Notes under the pieces: generated by a model
What the model saw: only the letters and a program-made list of their open reading frames with translations
Databases searched by the model: none
Told to the model about the DNA's origin: nothing
Assembly: GCA_029204045.2 (NCBI GenBank)
Contig: JAQNDB010000246.1
Coordinates: 42,984 to 106,983, forward strand
Origin: Tillandsia leiboldiana
Taxonomy: Eukaryota > Streptophyta > Magnoliopsida > Poales > Bromeliaceae
DNA length: 64,000 nucleotides
Reading direction: 5' to 3'
In this document: in pieces, positions 1 through 12,711 of the stretch
Layout of the letters: the number at the start of each line of letters is the position of its first letter
How positions within the stretch are numbered: the stretch's first letter is position 1
Translations under genes and position numbers: made by a program

Positions 1-18
1 AATGGATCACGTGAGTAG

Positions 19-3000
19 TCTGAGGACCCCGTCGGATGTTTAGAAGTGGTTTCGCGCGAAACGGATATTAAAATTGGACTCAGCGCGAAATTTGGGTTAA
101 GAACACTTTTCTGGATGCCTTCGGCAAATTTTAGGATTGGAATTTGGCAAAATGGACAGCGGATTTGGATTCAGCGCACGAAAACGATGAAAATGGACTA
201 CTTACTAGTATTTTCCGGAGCCCGGATGCCGCGCACGGATTTCGAGGCAAGGGGGCACTGTTCCGGCGCCGGCGGGCGGGCGGCGGCGCAGGCTCGGGCA
301 GGCGGCGGAGCGACCGCGGGCAGGCGCGCGGGCATGCGGGCAGGCGCGCGGTCCACGCGGCCGGCGTGCACCGGAGGGCAGGACACGTGGCGGGATAGGA
401 TTGGTCAGTGCTATCGACCCGGTTCATGGAATGAGTGCGGTCGGCCTCGGGGCGCGTGCGTGCAGGGATGGCAGGCAGCGGCGCAGGCGCGCACGTGGGC
501 GGGCGTTCACGGTTTCTCCCGCGCTCGGGCGCGCCACGCGTCTGCAGCCGGGTGGGCCACGTGGCGCCCAGCGGGTGGTCCCCTTGGCTGCCCGCTGTTT
601 GGCGGGTGACGTGGCGGAACAGGATTCTTTCGGGCGCTCCGCGGGACAGCAGAACCGGCACTGTTGGCGCCCGAATCAATTCGGGCGCCCGAATCAATAC
701 TTAGGACACAAGCGTCATTTTTGGATTTGTTTTTCCCAGCCTATAAATAGGCCGAGAACAACGGCTGGTAGCTTTTTCTCCGCTCAGCTTCTCCCAGTGC
801 GACCCTCAGCGATTTTCTTCCTCTTTCAGAGCTGCTTTCACTTGTGTATTCCCGGATTTTTCTGTGGCACGCACTTCGAGGTTTCCATTTTTACGGCGTG
901 GCGCGACGCTCGTTCATTTGTGACCCCCCTTCGTCGCGTTTTGGTGCTAGGACTCCCCCGGCTTACTCCGACCTCCGTTTTTGGTGATTCTTGCGCCGTT
1001 GGATCGGCAACAGACAGAGCTACGATCTTGGTATTTCCTGCTTCCCCTCGTTTTGCATTTTTTGAGGAGTTTTTCCAAGCTTTCTGTGACTCTTTTCCTG
1101 TGATTGAGTCTTGGACAGCGGCTCAGTTTCTTGGCGATATCTCCGCGCTCGGACATCGGATCGGGACGTGCCTATACACTTTTTCCATCTACGCATCGCA
1201 AGGATTCTCTTCATATTTTTCTGGGATTTTTCTGAGACTTTCCCAAAGGTATACTTTTCCCTCTCTTCTGGGCAATGTGATACAGTTGTGTGTGTTGTGG
1301 AGTTTCGCGCTCACCGCGTTGCGGAATTTGTAACTCGGCCTCCGGGGCTCGGATTGTGACGTGCAGGTACTCGTTTCGAAGGGCTCGACGCGTTGATCGC
1401 GACAGTATTTTTGTTGGATTTTTTGGAGTCCATTCTGCAGGTGGAATTTGCACATCTTCGGGGCTATTTTCAGTTGATTGTTGTACTTGGATATTTTTGG
1501 AATAAAGTGTAACTTTGGACCTTATTGTTGTATCCAGGGGTATTTGTGGGAGTTTTTGGAGCACTGTTTGGAGCCGAGGCTTGCGCGACATGTACCGTGG
1601 ATACGGGTTCAGCAGATATTGTTAGCAAGCGGCCACGCTCTTCACCGACCTCAGGTTTGCCTTGGTTTAAGCACTTCAGGTGGGTAAACTTAGTAATGGT
1701 AACTTTTTATGGGAATGGCAAGGTTTATATGCATGTTATGCCTTATGGGAGTTGTAATAGTGGATGTTTATGTATGGTTAAGATAAGCTTACCTGTGGGA
1801 ATGTCACCCTCTATGATTGATAGCATGCCTAATTTAATATACAACCAATATGAGTGAGAGGTAAGCATGGAAATGGCCTAGATCATGTGGATTGATGCTT
1901 ACCTGATTATTGTACATGTTTGGTGAACTAGAGACTTAGCATGTGGTAGACAGGTTATATTTATCCCACACTAGATGATATAGAGATCATACATGATTAT
2001 TCATTGGCCTATTTATGTGGGATTGGTATATCATAGTAGGAATACTTTAGTATGCCTTGCTATTATATGTTTCATTCTCTTTTATCATTTCCGAGGACAA
2101 AAGCATGCTTGAATGGACATCTAGATAGGCCATCTTTTACTGCTGCACTACTTATTGGAACTTGACTTAGGAGAAACCATGTTATCCTTTTCTCCTTCTT
2201 TGTTAGTCAGGCGGTCTGTGTTGCTCGGGTGCGAACAGGGGTCTGGGGTAGTGTAGCCTGGACATTTGTGTCAGGGACGGGTTGTGCTGGATTGCGGCTG
2301 GCAGGGTTTTGCGGTGACCGCGGACTTTGGGCGGTTGACCGGAGGTCGGTTATAGTACTTGATTATAGACGGCAGGGTATTGCGGCAACCGCGGATATTG
2401 GACGGTTGACCGAATATTTATGTATGCATCAGATTGGGTACCAGGTTACTCTAGTGGACGGAGTTTCCCACTTATTGAGTACTTTTGCATCTGATTGAGG
2501 ATCGAGGCTTACTTTAGTGGTTGGGCTTTCCCACTTTGATCAGAGCCATGATCCAGTCCTGCTGATTTATATTATTATTATACTTTTCACTGAGATACTT
2601 TACTCGTGTGGGTCGCTCCCCTCGAGTTCCACTCCGGAGTGTGTTACAGACAGGCTTTGAGTCCTTGAGACTCCTATTCCCTATCGGCATTATGCGTTGG
2701 CCAGCATACCCGATTTGGCAGGCACAGCAGGGAGTACCAGTTTTACTGGTGGCACTAGATTGGGGTAATTACAGGCATGTACTTATTGTTACACTCGTGT
2801 CAGGGGGACTGAGTGGAGTCTAGTAGCTGTGTTTAGACCAGTGCTAGTGTTGTTGGGAGCCGTTTGGTTTGACAGTGGTCCCGTGTCCTTGTGAGTACTT
2901 GGACCATTGTGTGAGGGGTTGAGCATCTTGAGTCTATCCATTTTGAGAGGGAGCGTGGATTTTGACTATAGCCTGCATGAGCCACTACTCGATAGCGAGT

Positions 3001-3160
3001 TAGTCCGTTTGGACACCCTACGTAATTCCTGCCCGGCAGTGGGAGGTGGTTGTAGGTGGGCGCAGGTTTGACTGGACCAGATGTGGCAGTCAGCTCGATT
3101 GTGCACTTCATGTGCTAGTGGTGGCATACCATTCTTGGATTCTCCCCGCTTGAGCATTTA
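19..3160 (+). mobile_element. LTR 'A', long LTR truncated at its 3' end
   Basis: The left part (TGAGGACC at about 21) aligns with the start of LTR D read on the minus strand (TGTGAGGACCCGG, ending at 19407). A GC-rich upstream region, a palindrome (680-693) and a TATA box (741-750) follow. The last 1 kb matches the body of the solo LTR at 36306-40428. The sequence stops at 3160, about 680 bp short of the expected LTR end, and abuts the terminus of the oppositely oriented LTR B. No protein-coding content is credible. Boundaries at the left edge are approximate. Confidence 0.7.
680..750 (+). promoter_or_regulatory. LTR A core promoter: GC palindrome plus TATA box
   Basis: A perfect 14-bp palindrome TTCGGGCGCCCGAA lies at 680-693, with an extra half-site at 666-675. 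The TATA box CTATAAATAG is at 741-750, and a G-box decamer GCCACGTGGC lies further upstream at 556-565. The same arrangement recurs in LTRs C and D. Promoter function is inferred from position and motif. Confidence 0.65.
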
Positions 3161-4430
3161 TGTCACGCCCCGGGGGTTGAAACTGCGACCCGGGCTCGCC
3201 AACAGATCCGCCACCTATGCCAACCTGCATAGACGAAGCGTCCTACCTGCAAGAAAAGTACTACAGCTAAACATAATATCAGAGTTATAAATAAAAAGTC
3301 TGCTATATAACTAAAATTAATCACTGTACAACTGGAAATAATACAACAAAGTCCGTCTCCCAAAAAAAATAATCATACAATATCCTCATATACAAGCTCC
3401 GAACTCAACCGGGAGGTATCTCCAATAAATACAACAGTGTACAGTCTCTCGATACATAATATATCCTCACTACAATAGTCTCTCAAAAGAGGAAAAAATA
3501 AAACAACTAATCTGCTGAAGATCTCCTGTGAAGGGGTACCGCTACTCTCCAACGACGGGTAGGGATATAGCACGCGACTCCCTCGCCTCGATCAACAACC
3601 GCAGAATCAGCAACAACCGCTAAGACTCTGCAAAACAAAGGAGAGAAAAGAAGGGGAGGGGGAAAACCCCCAACGGGTGTGAGAACTACACATAAAAAGA
3701 GAGTCCTCAGTGGGTACCGCCACCAGGCCCGACGATCTGCCCACTAAGTCCACTAGAGGCATAAGATAACCAAAGCAGTAAAGACTGTAATAGGAAAGCT
3801 GGAGACTCTCAACAGCTACCATGCCTCTATCTAAATGCTCAAAAGGGGAGAACCAAATAATGGTATGCAACCACTAGCACATGAAGTGCACAATCGACCC
3901 AATCGAGCTGACTGCCACATCGGGTCGAGTCAAACCTGCGCCCACCTACAACCACCTCCCGCTGACGGGCAGGAATTACGTAGGGCGTCCAAACGGACTA
4001 ACTCGCTATCGAGTAGTGGCTCATGCAGGCTATAGTCAAAATCCACGCTCTCTCTCAGAACGGATAACCTCAAGATCACCGAGCCTCTCGCACAATGGTC
4101 AACAACTCACAAAGACCTTGGGACCACCGTCAATCCCCAAACGGTTCCCAACAACACTAGCACTGGTCTAAACACAGCTACTAGACTCCACTCGGTCCCC
4201 CTGACACGAGTGCAACAAGAAAGTAAATGCCGGTAATAACCCAATCTGGTGCCACCAGTAAAACTGGCATTGCCTGCTCAGCGGAATCTGCACACATGGC
4301 TCGAAACCGCGGGACCGGCCCACATGGCTCGCATCCCAAAGTAAGTAACAGATCGGCAACTCTAACCGTCCGATCGCACACTCCGGAGTGGCACTCGTGG
4401 GGAGCGACCCACACGAGTATAGTATCTCTG
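2594..4430. repeat. Large inverted repeat (arms about 560-600 bp, spacer about 680 bp)
   Basis: Positions 2594-3157 (plus) and about 3833-4430 (minus) are imperfect reverse complements. For example, the segment around 2603-2635 (GGGTCGCTCCCCTCGAG) mirrors 4385-4421. The spacer is the last 680 bp of LTR B. The arrangement is LTR A joined head-on to the terminus of LTR B. Confidence 0.8.
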
Positions 4431-4460
4431 TAACAAGTATCTCAGTATAGCAGGACTTTG
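3161..4460 (-). mobile_element. LTR 'B' fragment, minus strand, intact 3' terminus
   Basis: On the minus strand the sequence ends in the terminus shared by LTRs of this window (GGGGCGTGACA, with TGTCACGCCCC on the plus strand at 3161), preceded by the conserved GGCGGATCTGTTGGCGAG module. It carries the stem-loop at 3681-3708. It is truncated near 4460, where a different LTR family begins. Confidence 0.75.
3681..3708 (-). other. Conserved LTR stem-loop, copy in LTR B
   Basis: Read on the minus strand, GAGGACT pairs with AGTTCTC (7 bp, one G-U pair). It is flanked by CCCACT and CACACCC, as in every other copy. It lies about 520 bp upstream of the LTR 3' end. Confidence 0.55.
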
Positions 4461-5628
4461 ATCATAATGTAGAGTCCTGGCGTTCCAAGGCTTTTGAATA
4501 CCTTCTTTTTGTGACGGAAATATTAGGGAAGCTTTTCTCTGCGTTTTCTGTAATGGACCTGCCTGGACCGTGGGTATTTTCCTGCGTTTGAGCTCGGAAA
4601 ACGGAGAACGACAAAGCAAACGGATTCGGATTTCGAATTACGGATCTCCCGGAATAGGGGGCAAAGCGTTTGCCTTTGAGTGGTGCATCAGAATCCGTGC
4701 TAAGTGGCCGGCACACTTTTCGAGGTGATCGGACGGGATCCTTCTACGATCGGACTTTTCATCTTTTTATGTCAGTGGGTTATTTTATTTATTTTGTAGT
4801 ACCTCGACTAGTCGGTTTTCCGTTTTGGGTCCTAATTGAATCCTTTCAGTTGTAACGGGGGAGGGTTGATGTTCGAGAATTTCTGGGCTGATCGTCGGGG
4901 TTTGCGGATATTTTTCGGTGGTAGAGCTCGCGAAACGGGGAACGGTGGCGCGAACGGTCCTGTATTCTGACCCGGGATCTTCCAGAAATTAATTTTGAAG
5001 TTTGGACCTCTTTTAGGGCGCTCCGGGATACGTGCGGACGACCGGCACGTTTTCCGAGGTAAATCTAGCCGCCCGTTTTGTCTCGTTTAATTGTTTTGTA
5101 AATGGGGATTTTTAGGGTTTTCCTTTTCTTTTCCCTGGTTTTCTTTCGTCGGCTAGGGTTTTGAGGGGCGCACCGAGAGAGAGAAAAGGGGGGAAACGGA
5201 ACCCAATCCTTTTTTCACTCTCATTCGTGACAACGGCGGGACGATCCGGACGTGGTGATCGGGAGAGGGACCGAGGTTTTCTTGCTCGCGGGATCACCGG
5301 ACGGCGGCAGGACGATCCTCTTATTCTTCCTCTCCCCCGGCGGATCAAGGTGAGCTTTTCCTTTTGAGTTCTCGCGGTTTCGTCTCGTTCTTGGCCCTTC
5401 TTCGGGGGAAAAGCTGCCACCGCCGCCGCCGCGCGCCGCACGGGGCCGCCTCCGGGTTCAATGAACGTCGCGGTGGGAGACTAGATGGGCAGTTCGCCCC
5501 TCCAAACAACAGTAGGGTTTTTGTTGGAGCGTACTAGCGATGAGGGTGGCGATCGGTGTGACCAGTCGGACATCAAAAGGTGGGTTCCGCTCCCGACAGT
5601 TCTTGAGTCGGAAAACGAGAGCAATTGG
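4461..5628 (+). mobile_element. Truncated LTR related to the Tekay-like LTR family
   Basis: It shares with the LTRs at 53244-55915 and 59679-62502 the 'gtagagctcgcgraac' motif, the 'tttcgaggta' segment and a splice-donor-like AAGGTGAG near 5347-5354. A segment of about 90 bp ending in TTTTCCGAGGTAAATC occurs twice, about 350 bp apart. The 3' end is missing because LTR C begins at 5629. Confidence 0.6.
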
Positions 5629-6029
5629 TGTCACGCCTCGGCGTCGAAACTGCGACCCGGGCTCGCCAACAGATCCGCCGCCCATACGGGAAGCCCCGTA
5701 TAGACGAAGCGACCAACCTGCAAAAGATCAACTATGCTATACAGATATCAGAGCTGAAAGAAAACTGCTAAAAAGAAGAAAATGTACAACACAAAGCCCT
5801 CACCAAAAGTACATAAATCTCTCAAGCAGTAAAATAAAAGTACAACTCTATACCTCACTACAAAGTCTCTCAACAAGAACTCTCAAAAAGTACGGGGTAC
5901 ATCTACTCTCTGGACGATGACTGGTAGGGAACTAACTCGCGACTCCCTTACCTCGATCAGAAGAAGCAGCAACAGGAGCAGCAGGAACAGGAGTAGAAGT
6001 CCCTGTGGGAAAAACACCACGACGGGTGT

Positions 6030-6054
6030 GAGAACTACGTCCCAAGTAGTTCTC
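6030..6054 (-). other. Conserved LTR stem-loop, copy in LTR C
   Basis: GAGAACTAC (6030-6038) is a perfect 9-bp complement of GTAGTTCTC (6046-6054), with a 7-nt loop. It is flanked by the invariant CCCACT and CACACCC and lies 401 bp from the LTR 3' terminus. Confidence 0.65.
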
Positions 6055-8559
6055 AGTGGGTGCCGCCAACAAGCCCGACGGTCTGCCCAATAAGTCTACT
6101 AGAGGCATAAAGTAATAATATAATATTGAAATGAAATGGCTGGAAAAGTAACCCTACAGCTACTATGCCTCTATCTAGATGCTCAAAAAGTGGAACAGAT
6201 GGAAACATGATGCATCTACTAATACACACAGTAACTCACCAAATCTATACTGACTGCCGCAAAGGGTCCAGTCAAAACGGCGCCCACCTACTGCCGCACA
6301 TCCTCAACAGGACGGGTCTACCGTAGGGTGTCCGTGACTGCCACTAACTGGCCCAGTCAGAGAGACGGCGTCGACAAGTCGTGATAGCAAGTAACATGCC
6401 CAACTCCGGAGTGGCACTAGAGGGGCGCGACCCCACCGAGGAAAGTATCCGTGTATCTCTGTCGAGCTCAAATATGGCTCATGCAGGCTATAGTCCAAAC
6501 AACGATCAACAAGATCGACCAACAACACCAACTCTCAACCACAGGCTGAAAAATCACACAGCTGGGGCCACCGTCCACCAGACGGCTCCCACAACAGAAC
6601 ACTAAACTCACAGGAAAGACCGACACCATAAGGGTTCGGAAACCCGATAGACCGGTGCTAAGAACCCTATCAAACAAGAACAGACTCTAGGCTCCGCCTA
6701 CCGAAGTTCCCGATCCCCTTATAGTTCGGCAAAGTAATAATCATAGTACAACACGCAGAAGACACCAACAGGGCCCGAAAGTCCCGGGAGACCTACACCT
6801 ACAACCCTATCAAACAAGAACAGGTTCCAGGCTCGGCCCCCGTGGCTTTCGTCCCGACAAAGGAACGACCCTTAGAACCCGGATCACTCGAATCCTTTCG
6901 AGTGGTGAAGATTTACAAGAAAAAGGTGACATTTGTTATTGAAAATTATTTTGATATGGAAGAAATCCATATTTAATGATTTTAGTTCTTTTTAGAAAAA
7001 CAGTTAGAAAAATAAGTGTTTTACCCAAACCCCGAAGGGCTGTTGCCTTTGTCCAATCAAACAAGAACAGACTCCAGCGGCCCTTCGATGCTTAGAAGAA
7101 AACATTGGTAGACTAAAATCATGTGTATGTCGAAAAGGGTTCTAGGTTCAGCTAACAATAGTGAACTACTGCCACTAACACAGTGGCGACAACCCAAACA
7201 GGGAAAAACAAGATCTCCCGGGTCCACCATTTACCCCAAACGGTTCCCGGTACAGACAAGCGAACCACTATATCTACCAGACTCCACTCGGCTCCCAAGC
7301 ACGAGTGCAAGTGTATCCCACACTAAAACGAAGTCCCGACCACTCGGCCCACTACCCGAGCGAGGATAACACTAAGTCCAGGAATGAAACATAAAGTGTG
7401 GATGTCTAAACATAAATAACCCTAGCCCAAGTGAGGGTTTTTCTACTGGTCTGGTTACACATGCAACATATGACGGGGGATCTAGGTCAGGTTCCAAGAT
7501 AACAAATATTTAACATGATAGAAGGAAGTAAGAGATCACAAGATCGACAGATAAAACTGGGAACAACAATTCCTACACTCTAGCATGCTACCCAAGTCCA
7601 ATCACCATCATGCATGATTCTATAACAATAGAATTAGAGCACAGTCCATAGATCTTGAAAGCAAAGCCACCCACCTGAAAATGCTAACTGTCCGGAGTCG
7701 TACAGCTGAGAAAACCAGGAAAAATAACAACTCTATGTCCAACAGGTCCTGCACAGTCCACAATCCCTCCTGGGTACAACATAAGGCTAAAGTTATACTT
7801 TAATCCCAAAATCTGCCAAGAATTACTACACTGAAAATACAGCCGCAAAGATGCGATTATTTCACCTGCTGAATGTGCTCGAAAAATTCCGAATAAAATA
7901 TTCCTGCGATCCTCGTGTCGATAGCTTCGAAACAAGTACCTGCACGCCCAATTCCGAGCACCGTAGGCCAAGTTACAAATTCCACAGTATCAGTGCGCAC
8001 AATCCCAAAACCATTCAACTGTAAACTCCTGTACAGATAAAAGGAAAAGTGTATACCTTCGGGAAGATCTCCAAAAATTCCAAGAAAAATACCACGATGA
8101 TCCTCGCGTCGAGTAGATGAAAAAAGTCTATAAGCACGTCCTAATCCGACACTCGTGCGCGGAGATCTCCTCGGATGAAGCTGCTGTCCTCACAAATCCT
8201 CACAGCAAACCAGGTCCTCAGTGAGCAAGGAAGAACTCCACGAAAAACGCGAAACCAGGAAATGTGGAAGAAACCAAAATTGTAGACTTACCTGTTGCGA
8301 ATGCAACGGCGAAGAAATCGCTCGAAAAGATGGTCGCAGTAGGCCGGGAGAGCTCGTGCACCGAAGAGCAACGGAAGAAGCACCGAAGAAAGAACGTCGC
8401 GCCGAGCAAAGAAAATAAGAATCTCGATAAGCGTGCCTCAAAAAATCCCCAAACTCTGCAGATGGAAGCTACACTGCGTGAGGATCATCTTTGGTGAAGA
8501 ACTCCTGCCGGTTTGAAGCTTGGAAGTGCCAAAAAAATGAAGAGGAAGGGAGCTCGGGC

Positions 8560-8644
8560 CTATAAATAGCCTGCAGAAAAACAAATGGGAAAATTCCCAA
8601 CATGTCCCAAGATTCGGGTGCACCCGAACTTTCGGGCGCCCGAA
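8560..8644 (-). promoter_or_regulatory. LTR C promoter: two GC palindromes and TATA-like box
   Basis: TTCGGGCGCCCGAA (8631-8644) and TTCGGGTGCACCCGAA (8613-8628) are perfect palindromes. Toward the transcribed side, the minus strand reads TATTTATA at 8561-8568. GCCACGTGGC lies at 8689-8698, upstream on the minus strand. Confidence 0.6.
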
Positions 8645-8777
8645 TCCGGGCCCAAAGGAGATTTGCTGTGCGGGGCGCGCCGAAAATGGCCACGTGGCCC
8701 ACCCGGTGGCCGACACGTGTCCCGTGCACCCGGTCCACGCACCCAATTCAAGTTCCGTGGACCGCGCCGCGTGCACC

Positions 8778-10170
8778 TGTTACGGCTTTTTGGTGTTGGC
8801 ATATTTCGTGAGTCAAGTCAGTGAGTTGAGTCGGAGTCTTAAAGGGATCAAATTGTCAATCAGCAATCAAAGACTTAGAGAAGATTCAACAAGAGCTCAA
8901 GTTGACACTCAATGTCTTGAGTCTTGAAGATTGAAGATGAAGAATTGTGGATCAGTTACATCAATCTCAAGAAGAAAGTATTCAAGAGGATCAGGTATGT
9001 TTAACTAAATAATTTTGGTGATCCGAATACTTTCTTATAGTGTAGAAACACTTGGATGAATTTTTAATTGCATAAAAATCAAAAACTGGACATGGGACAT
9101 GTTCAGGATCCGGATCAGACCTTGCAATCCGGATCCCGAAGGGTACTTGTTCATTGGCAATTTCAATCCGGATCCTAGGCTATTCCGATCCAGATCCCGA
9201 AAATGGGACTTCGCTGAATTGCATGAACGATCCGGATCGGACCTTGCAATCCGGATCCCGAACCCTTGGTTTTCTGGAGTCGTCAATCTCGTTACGACGA
9301 TCCGGATCGCAGTAAATCCGATCCGGATCGCCGTCCTGAAAATTTCCAGATATGGTATGTTTTTGATTCTTATCTCTTTCCAAAGGTTTCTAACCTATAA
9401 ATAGACATTTAGGGTTTCTCAAAAACGTGGGTTCTCTACCGATTAATTTATAAAACACTTGAGAGCAACCCTAGAGGCTAGGTTTTCTTTGTCTTCGTAA
9501 TAGCCTCTTTTACGTCAATTCGACGGTTCTTCCAAGATCAATCTTTTGTCGAATTGATCTAATCTTTGCTTAGAGATTTTTCCCATGGATCTTCATTGAT
9601 AATCTTAGCAAAGGATCACCATCGAAGTCAATATTCTTATCGACTGAGTTTGCGTCGTGGATTCGACGTGGCATCGTGGATTCGGTGTGCTAAAGGCGTT
9701 TCGTGGAGTCGAAACGTGTGCTCGTGGATTCGAGTGGCGTTCGTGGATTCGAACGTGTGCAGTGGGCGTGCAAAATCGGTGGAGCGCGAGGTCCAAGAAA
9801 GTGAAGGAGGGGTTAAATCCGTGGAGACGGTAATCACCTTGTTATTCTTCTTTTCTTAGGGATTGTTATTGCGTGGATATCCAACCGGTCAGCGCAAGGT
9901 CCGAAGAAGCTGAAGGAGGGGTTGAGTCCGTGGAGTCGGTAATCACCTTGTTATTCTACTATTCTTAGTGGATTGTTATTGCGTGTTGGTCCCGTGGTTT
10001 TTCTCCTGGATTGGAGTTTCCACGTATATCTCGGTGTGCTGTTTTTATTTTCCGCATTGGTTTTTATTTTGCACTGAGATTTGGTTTTATAAGTATTACA
10101 CCTATTCACCCCCCCTCTAGTTGTTTGATAGTACCTATTTAGATCCTTGTGGATCCTATAAAAACCTACA
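8778..10170 (+). repeat. 5' LTR of the copia-type element
   Basis: It starts TGTTACGGC and ends CTACA, 1393 bp. It contains a TATA box at 9395-9404, repeated GATCCGGATC motifs (9105-9330), repeated TCGTGGATTCGA motifs (9655-9755) and a tandem duplication of about 110 bp at 9785-9980. Confidence 0.9.
9395..9404 (+). promoter_or_regulatory. TATA box of the copia-type 5' LTR
   Basis: CTATAAATAG is conserved in the 3' LTR (near 16707). Transcription would start about 30 bp downstream, near GGGTTTCTC, placing R in the last 750 bp of the LTR. Confidence 0.65.
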
Positions 10171-10172
10171 AT

Positions 10173-10184
10173 TGGTATCAGAGC
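10173..10184 (+). other. Primer-binding site (initiator Met-tRNA type)
   Basis: TGGTATCAGAGC lies two bases after the 5' LTR. It is the standard complement of the 3' end of plant initiator methionine tRNA. Confidence 0.88.
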
Positions 10185-10204
10185 GGGTTTTAGGTTTATC
10201 TATC

Positions 10205-12172
10205 ATGATGGGTGAAAGTGGTAATATTTATAGACCTCCTCTTTTTGATGGGACTAATTATGCTTATTGGAAAGTGCGGATGAGAGCTTTTCTCTTCGCA
10301 ATTGATGAGCGGGTATGGCAATCCGTGGAATACGGTTGGGTGCATCCTGTTGAGGAAGTAGGAAATTCTACTACCCCAAAACCTCGCTCTAGATGGTCCA
10401 AAGAGGAATTTGAAAGATCTTCTTACAATGGGAAAGGTATGAACGCTCTTTTTAACTCTCTTTCCTCGACTGAGTTCACAAGAATTTCCGCGTGTGAAAC
10501 CGCGAAGGAAATTTGGGATATTCTCAAAATTACACATGAGGGTACTAATCTTGTAAAAATTCAAAAGCTCCAGATGCTTACAAGTCAATTTGACTCTATT
10601 CATATGGAAGAGCATGAATTGTTTACAGATTATTACACTAGACTTCAAGATGTAATAAATACATGTGCTAATTTAGGAGAAAAGATCCCGGAGTCGAAAA
10701 TTGTAAGAAAGATACTTCGGACTCTTCCGGAACGGTTTAGGGCAAAGGTTACCGCCATTGAAACCGTTAGTCATCCGGATGAGATGAGTGTAGAGGAATT
10801 AGTAGGTGCTTTGCAAACTTATGAAATGACTTTTCCTACTAATCAAGTTTCTTCCAAGTCTTCTTCTAAGCTTACAGGTATTGCATTCAAATCAACAAAG
10901 GAAGAAGATAGCGAATCAAGTTCCGACGATGAAATCTCTTTTGCCGATTTTGAAGAACAATTGGCGCGGATCGTAAAGAAATTTCGTCGGAAGTTTTGGA
11001 AGAATCGAACCGATGGATCTTCATCCACGAAATCTTCTAAAGGATAATCGGGTTCTAAATCCTCTAAACTCAAAAGCTTTGCAAAACCTTCTAAAGAAAA
11101 AGAAAAAGATGATTTCGAAGGGGAAATCCAATGCTATCGATGCAAAGGCTACGGCCATTTTTCAATGGATTGTCCTTCTAAGAAATCATATAAAAAGAAG
11201 GCTTTGCAAGCGAAAACTTAGGACGATTCTACTTCTAATGAATCAACCTCAAGTAAAGAGGAAAAAGAAAAAATCGTTGCTTCTCATGCCTCTCATTTTC
11301 CCTCTTCTAATAATTGTTTATCATCTTTAGTCACTGACTCTACTCCTTTGATTTTGTATGAAACAACAACAACCGGCGGAGAGTCATCAAGTGAGGGGGA
11401 GTCGGACGAGGAAGAACTCATTGAGGCATATCAACAACTTCTTGCGGAATCTAAGAAGATGGCCAAACATATCAAGAAGTTGAGAAAGCAACGACTTGAA
11501 GATCAAGACGAGAATCATGCTTTAAAGATCAAACTTCATGATCTCGAGGAGGAACGAGAGCTTTTATTGAATAATAATAAAATCCTCCAAGAAAAGATAA
11601 ATCAATCGGAAACGGTCGTTAATACCCATATTAACAAGATTGATTTCCTTGAAAAGCAGTTTGAGGAAATTCATGTCACCAACCAAGCATTGACCAAGCA
11701 AGTTCATCAACTTAAATCCGACATACAAAGGATTTCAACCGGTTCCAAGAAACTTGAATGTATGTCCGGATTAGGTCAAACAAGCAAGGTTGTTTTGGGA
11801 TTCAAAAAGAACCAAACTGTGAATGCTTCAAGTTCCACAATGAAATTGAAAGGAAGAACTTGTCACTTATGTGGACTTGAAGGACATTTGGTGAAGGATT
11901 GCCCGAAAAAGAGAAAGAAAAATTCTTCGGCAACTTCATCTACGGAGCGAACTCAACGGAATCAAAAGACACATCAAGTCAAAGGAGTTCACTCAACCCA
12001 CCAAAGGTCCGAGCCACATCATCAATCATACAAGTGGATCACTGCGAGGCAAAGACCTAAGGTGGATCAACAGTCAAAGCTATCATCTCCCAACCACAAT
12101 GAATCAAGACAACCCAGAATTCGACAATTTTGGATTCGGAAAGGTGATATCTTTCCTTGTCTTAAGTTCTAA
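10205..12172 (+). pseudogene. gag: Copia-type gag, copy 1, with two in-frame stop codons
   Basis: The first good start is ATGATG at 10205, shortly after the PBS. The N-terminus has the gag/DUF4219-like segment (YRPPLFDGTNYAYWKVRM), followed by a UBN2-type gag domain (KEIWDILK ... LRTLPERF ... ALQTYEM). Then come a CCHC zinc knuckle (CYRCKGYGHFSMDC), an acidic Ser-rich stretch, a long coiled coil (about 11420-11740) and a second knuckle (CHLCGLEGHLVKDC). The product would coat the element's RNA in the cytoplasm. The frame is broken by TAA at 11045-11047 and TAG at 11219-11221. Copy 2 has sense codons at both places, so these are recent lesions. The frame otherwise stays open to 12172. Neither pol nor a protease follows. 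Confidence 0.85.
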
Positions 12173-12711
12173 TTAGCTTATGACTGTATGTAATGCTTTG
12201 ATTGGTTTTCCCTTCATATCTTTCTTAATCTTTGCATTACATGGGTTTCAATGCTCTTCGTTTTTATACTTTGTTTTTGAACAAAATGGTTTTTACTGAA
12301 CAAGTGCATTGAATAAAAAGGGCTTCACGTTTATTCACTCCAAATTAATTTTATATGGATTATCAACTTTACTCCATAATCATAATCTTGAAGATACTTC
12401 ATTATAGGAGTTTTTGATATTATAAGCATCAAATTTTAGAAATCATGTGTGATCTTTAGATGCTTAATCTATCTCGGTTGTGTGAATTCATTGTGATAAA
12501 CGTGAGACAACCGATAGACTAAAATTTGGGATATAATTCTTTCACGTAAGAGATTGCATTCTTACAAGGGTATTGAAATAATTTGCAAAAGATGTGGAAA
12601 GAGTTACATCCGAAAGGAGTGTGAAAACTACCACCACATGTTGGAAAGAGCTACCACCCCGGTCGTCCGGTCTGTGTGTGAAGCTACCACATGTTTTGAT
12701 GCTTGAAAGGT
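12172..12711 (+). other. Noncoding spacer between the two gag copies
   Basis: AT-rich sequence with no open frame. It matches 14440-14977 almost base for base, so it is the downstream part of duplicated unit 1 and not a separate gene. Confidence 0.7.

Larger units (their letters stand above)
5629..8777 (-). mobile_element. LTR 'C', minus strand, interrupted by the copia-type element
   Basis: The 3' terminus is TGTCACGCCTCGG (plus strand, 5629). The conserved GGCGGATCTGTTGGCGAG module, stem-loop (6030-6054), body homologous to LTR A, and promoter (8560-8644) follow in minus order. Between about 6600 and 7240 there is extra sequence with three scattered copies of TATCAAACAAGAACAG or a close variant (near 6666, 6812 and 7050). 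The copia-type element starts at 8778, so the U3 start of this LTR is missing. Confidence 0.72.

Noticed and set aside
401..1333. 310-codon frame in LTR A
   Set aside because: It crosses the promoter and TATA box, has no recognisable domain and is not kept in homologous LTRs C or D.
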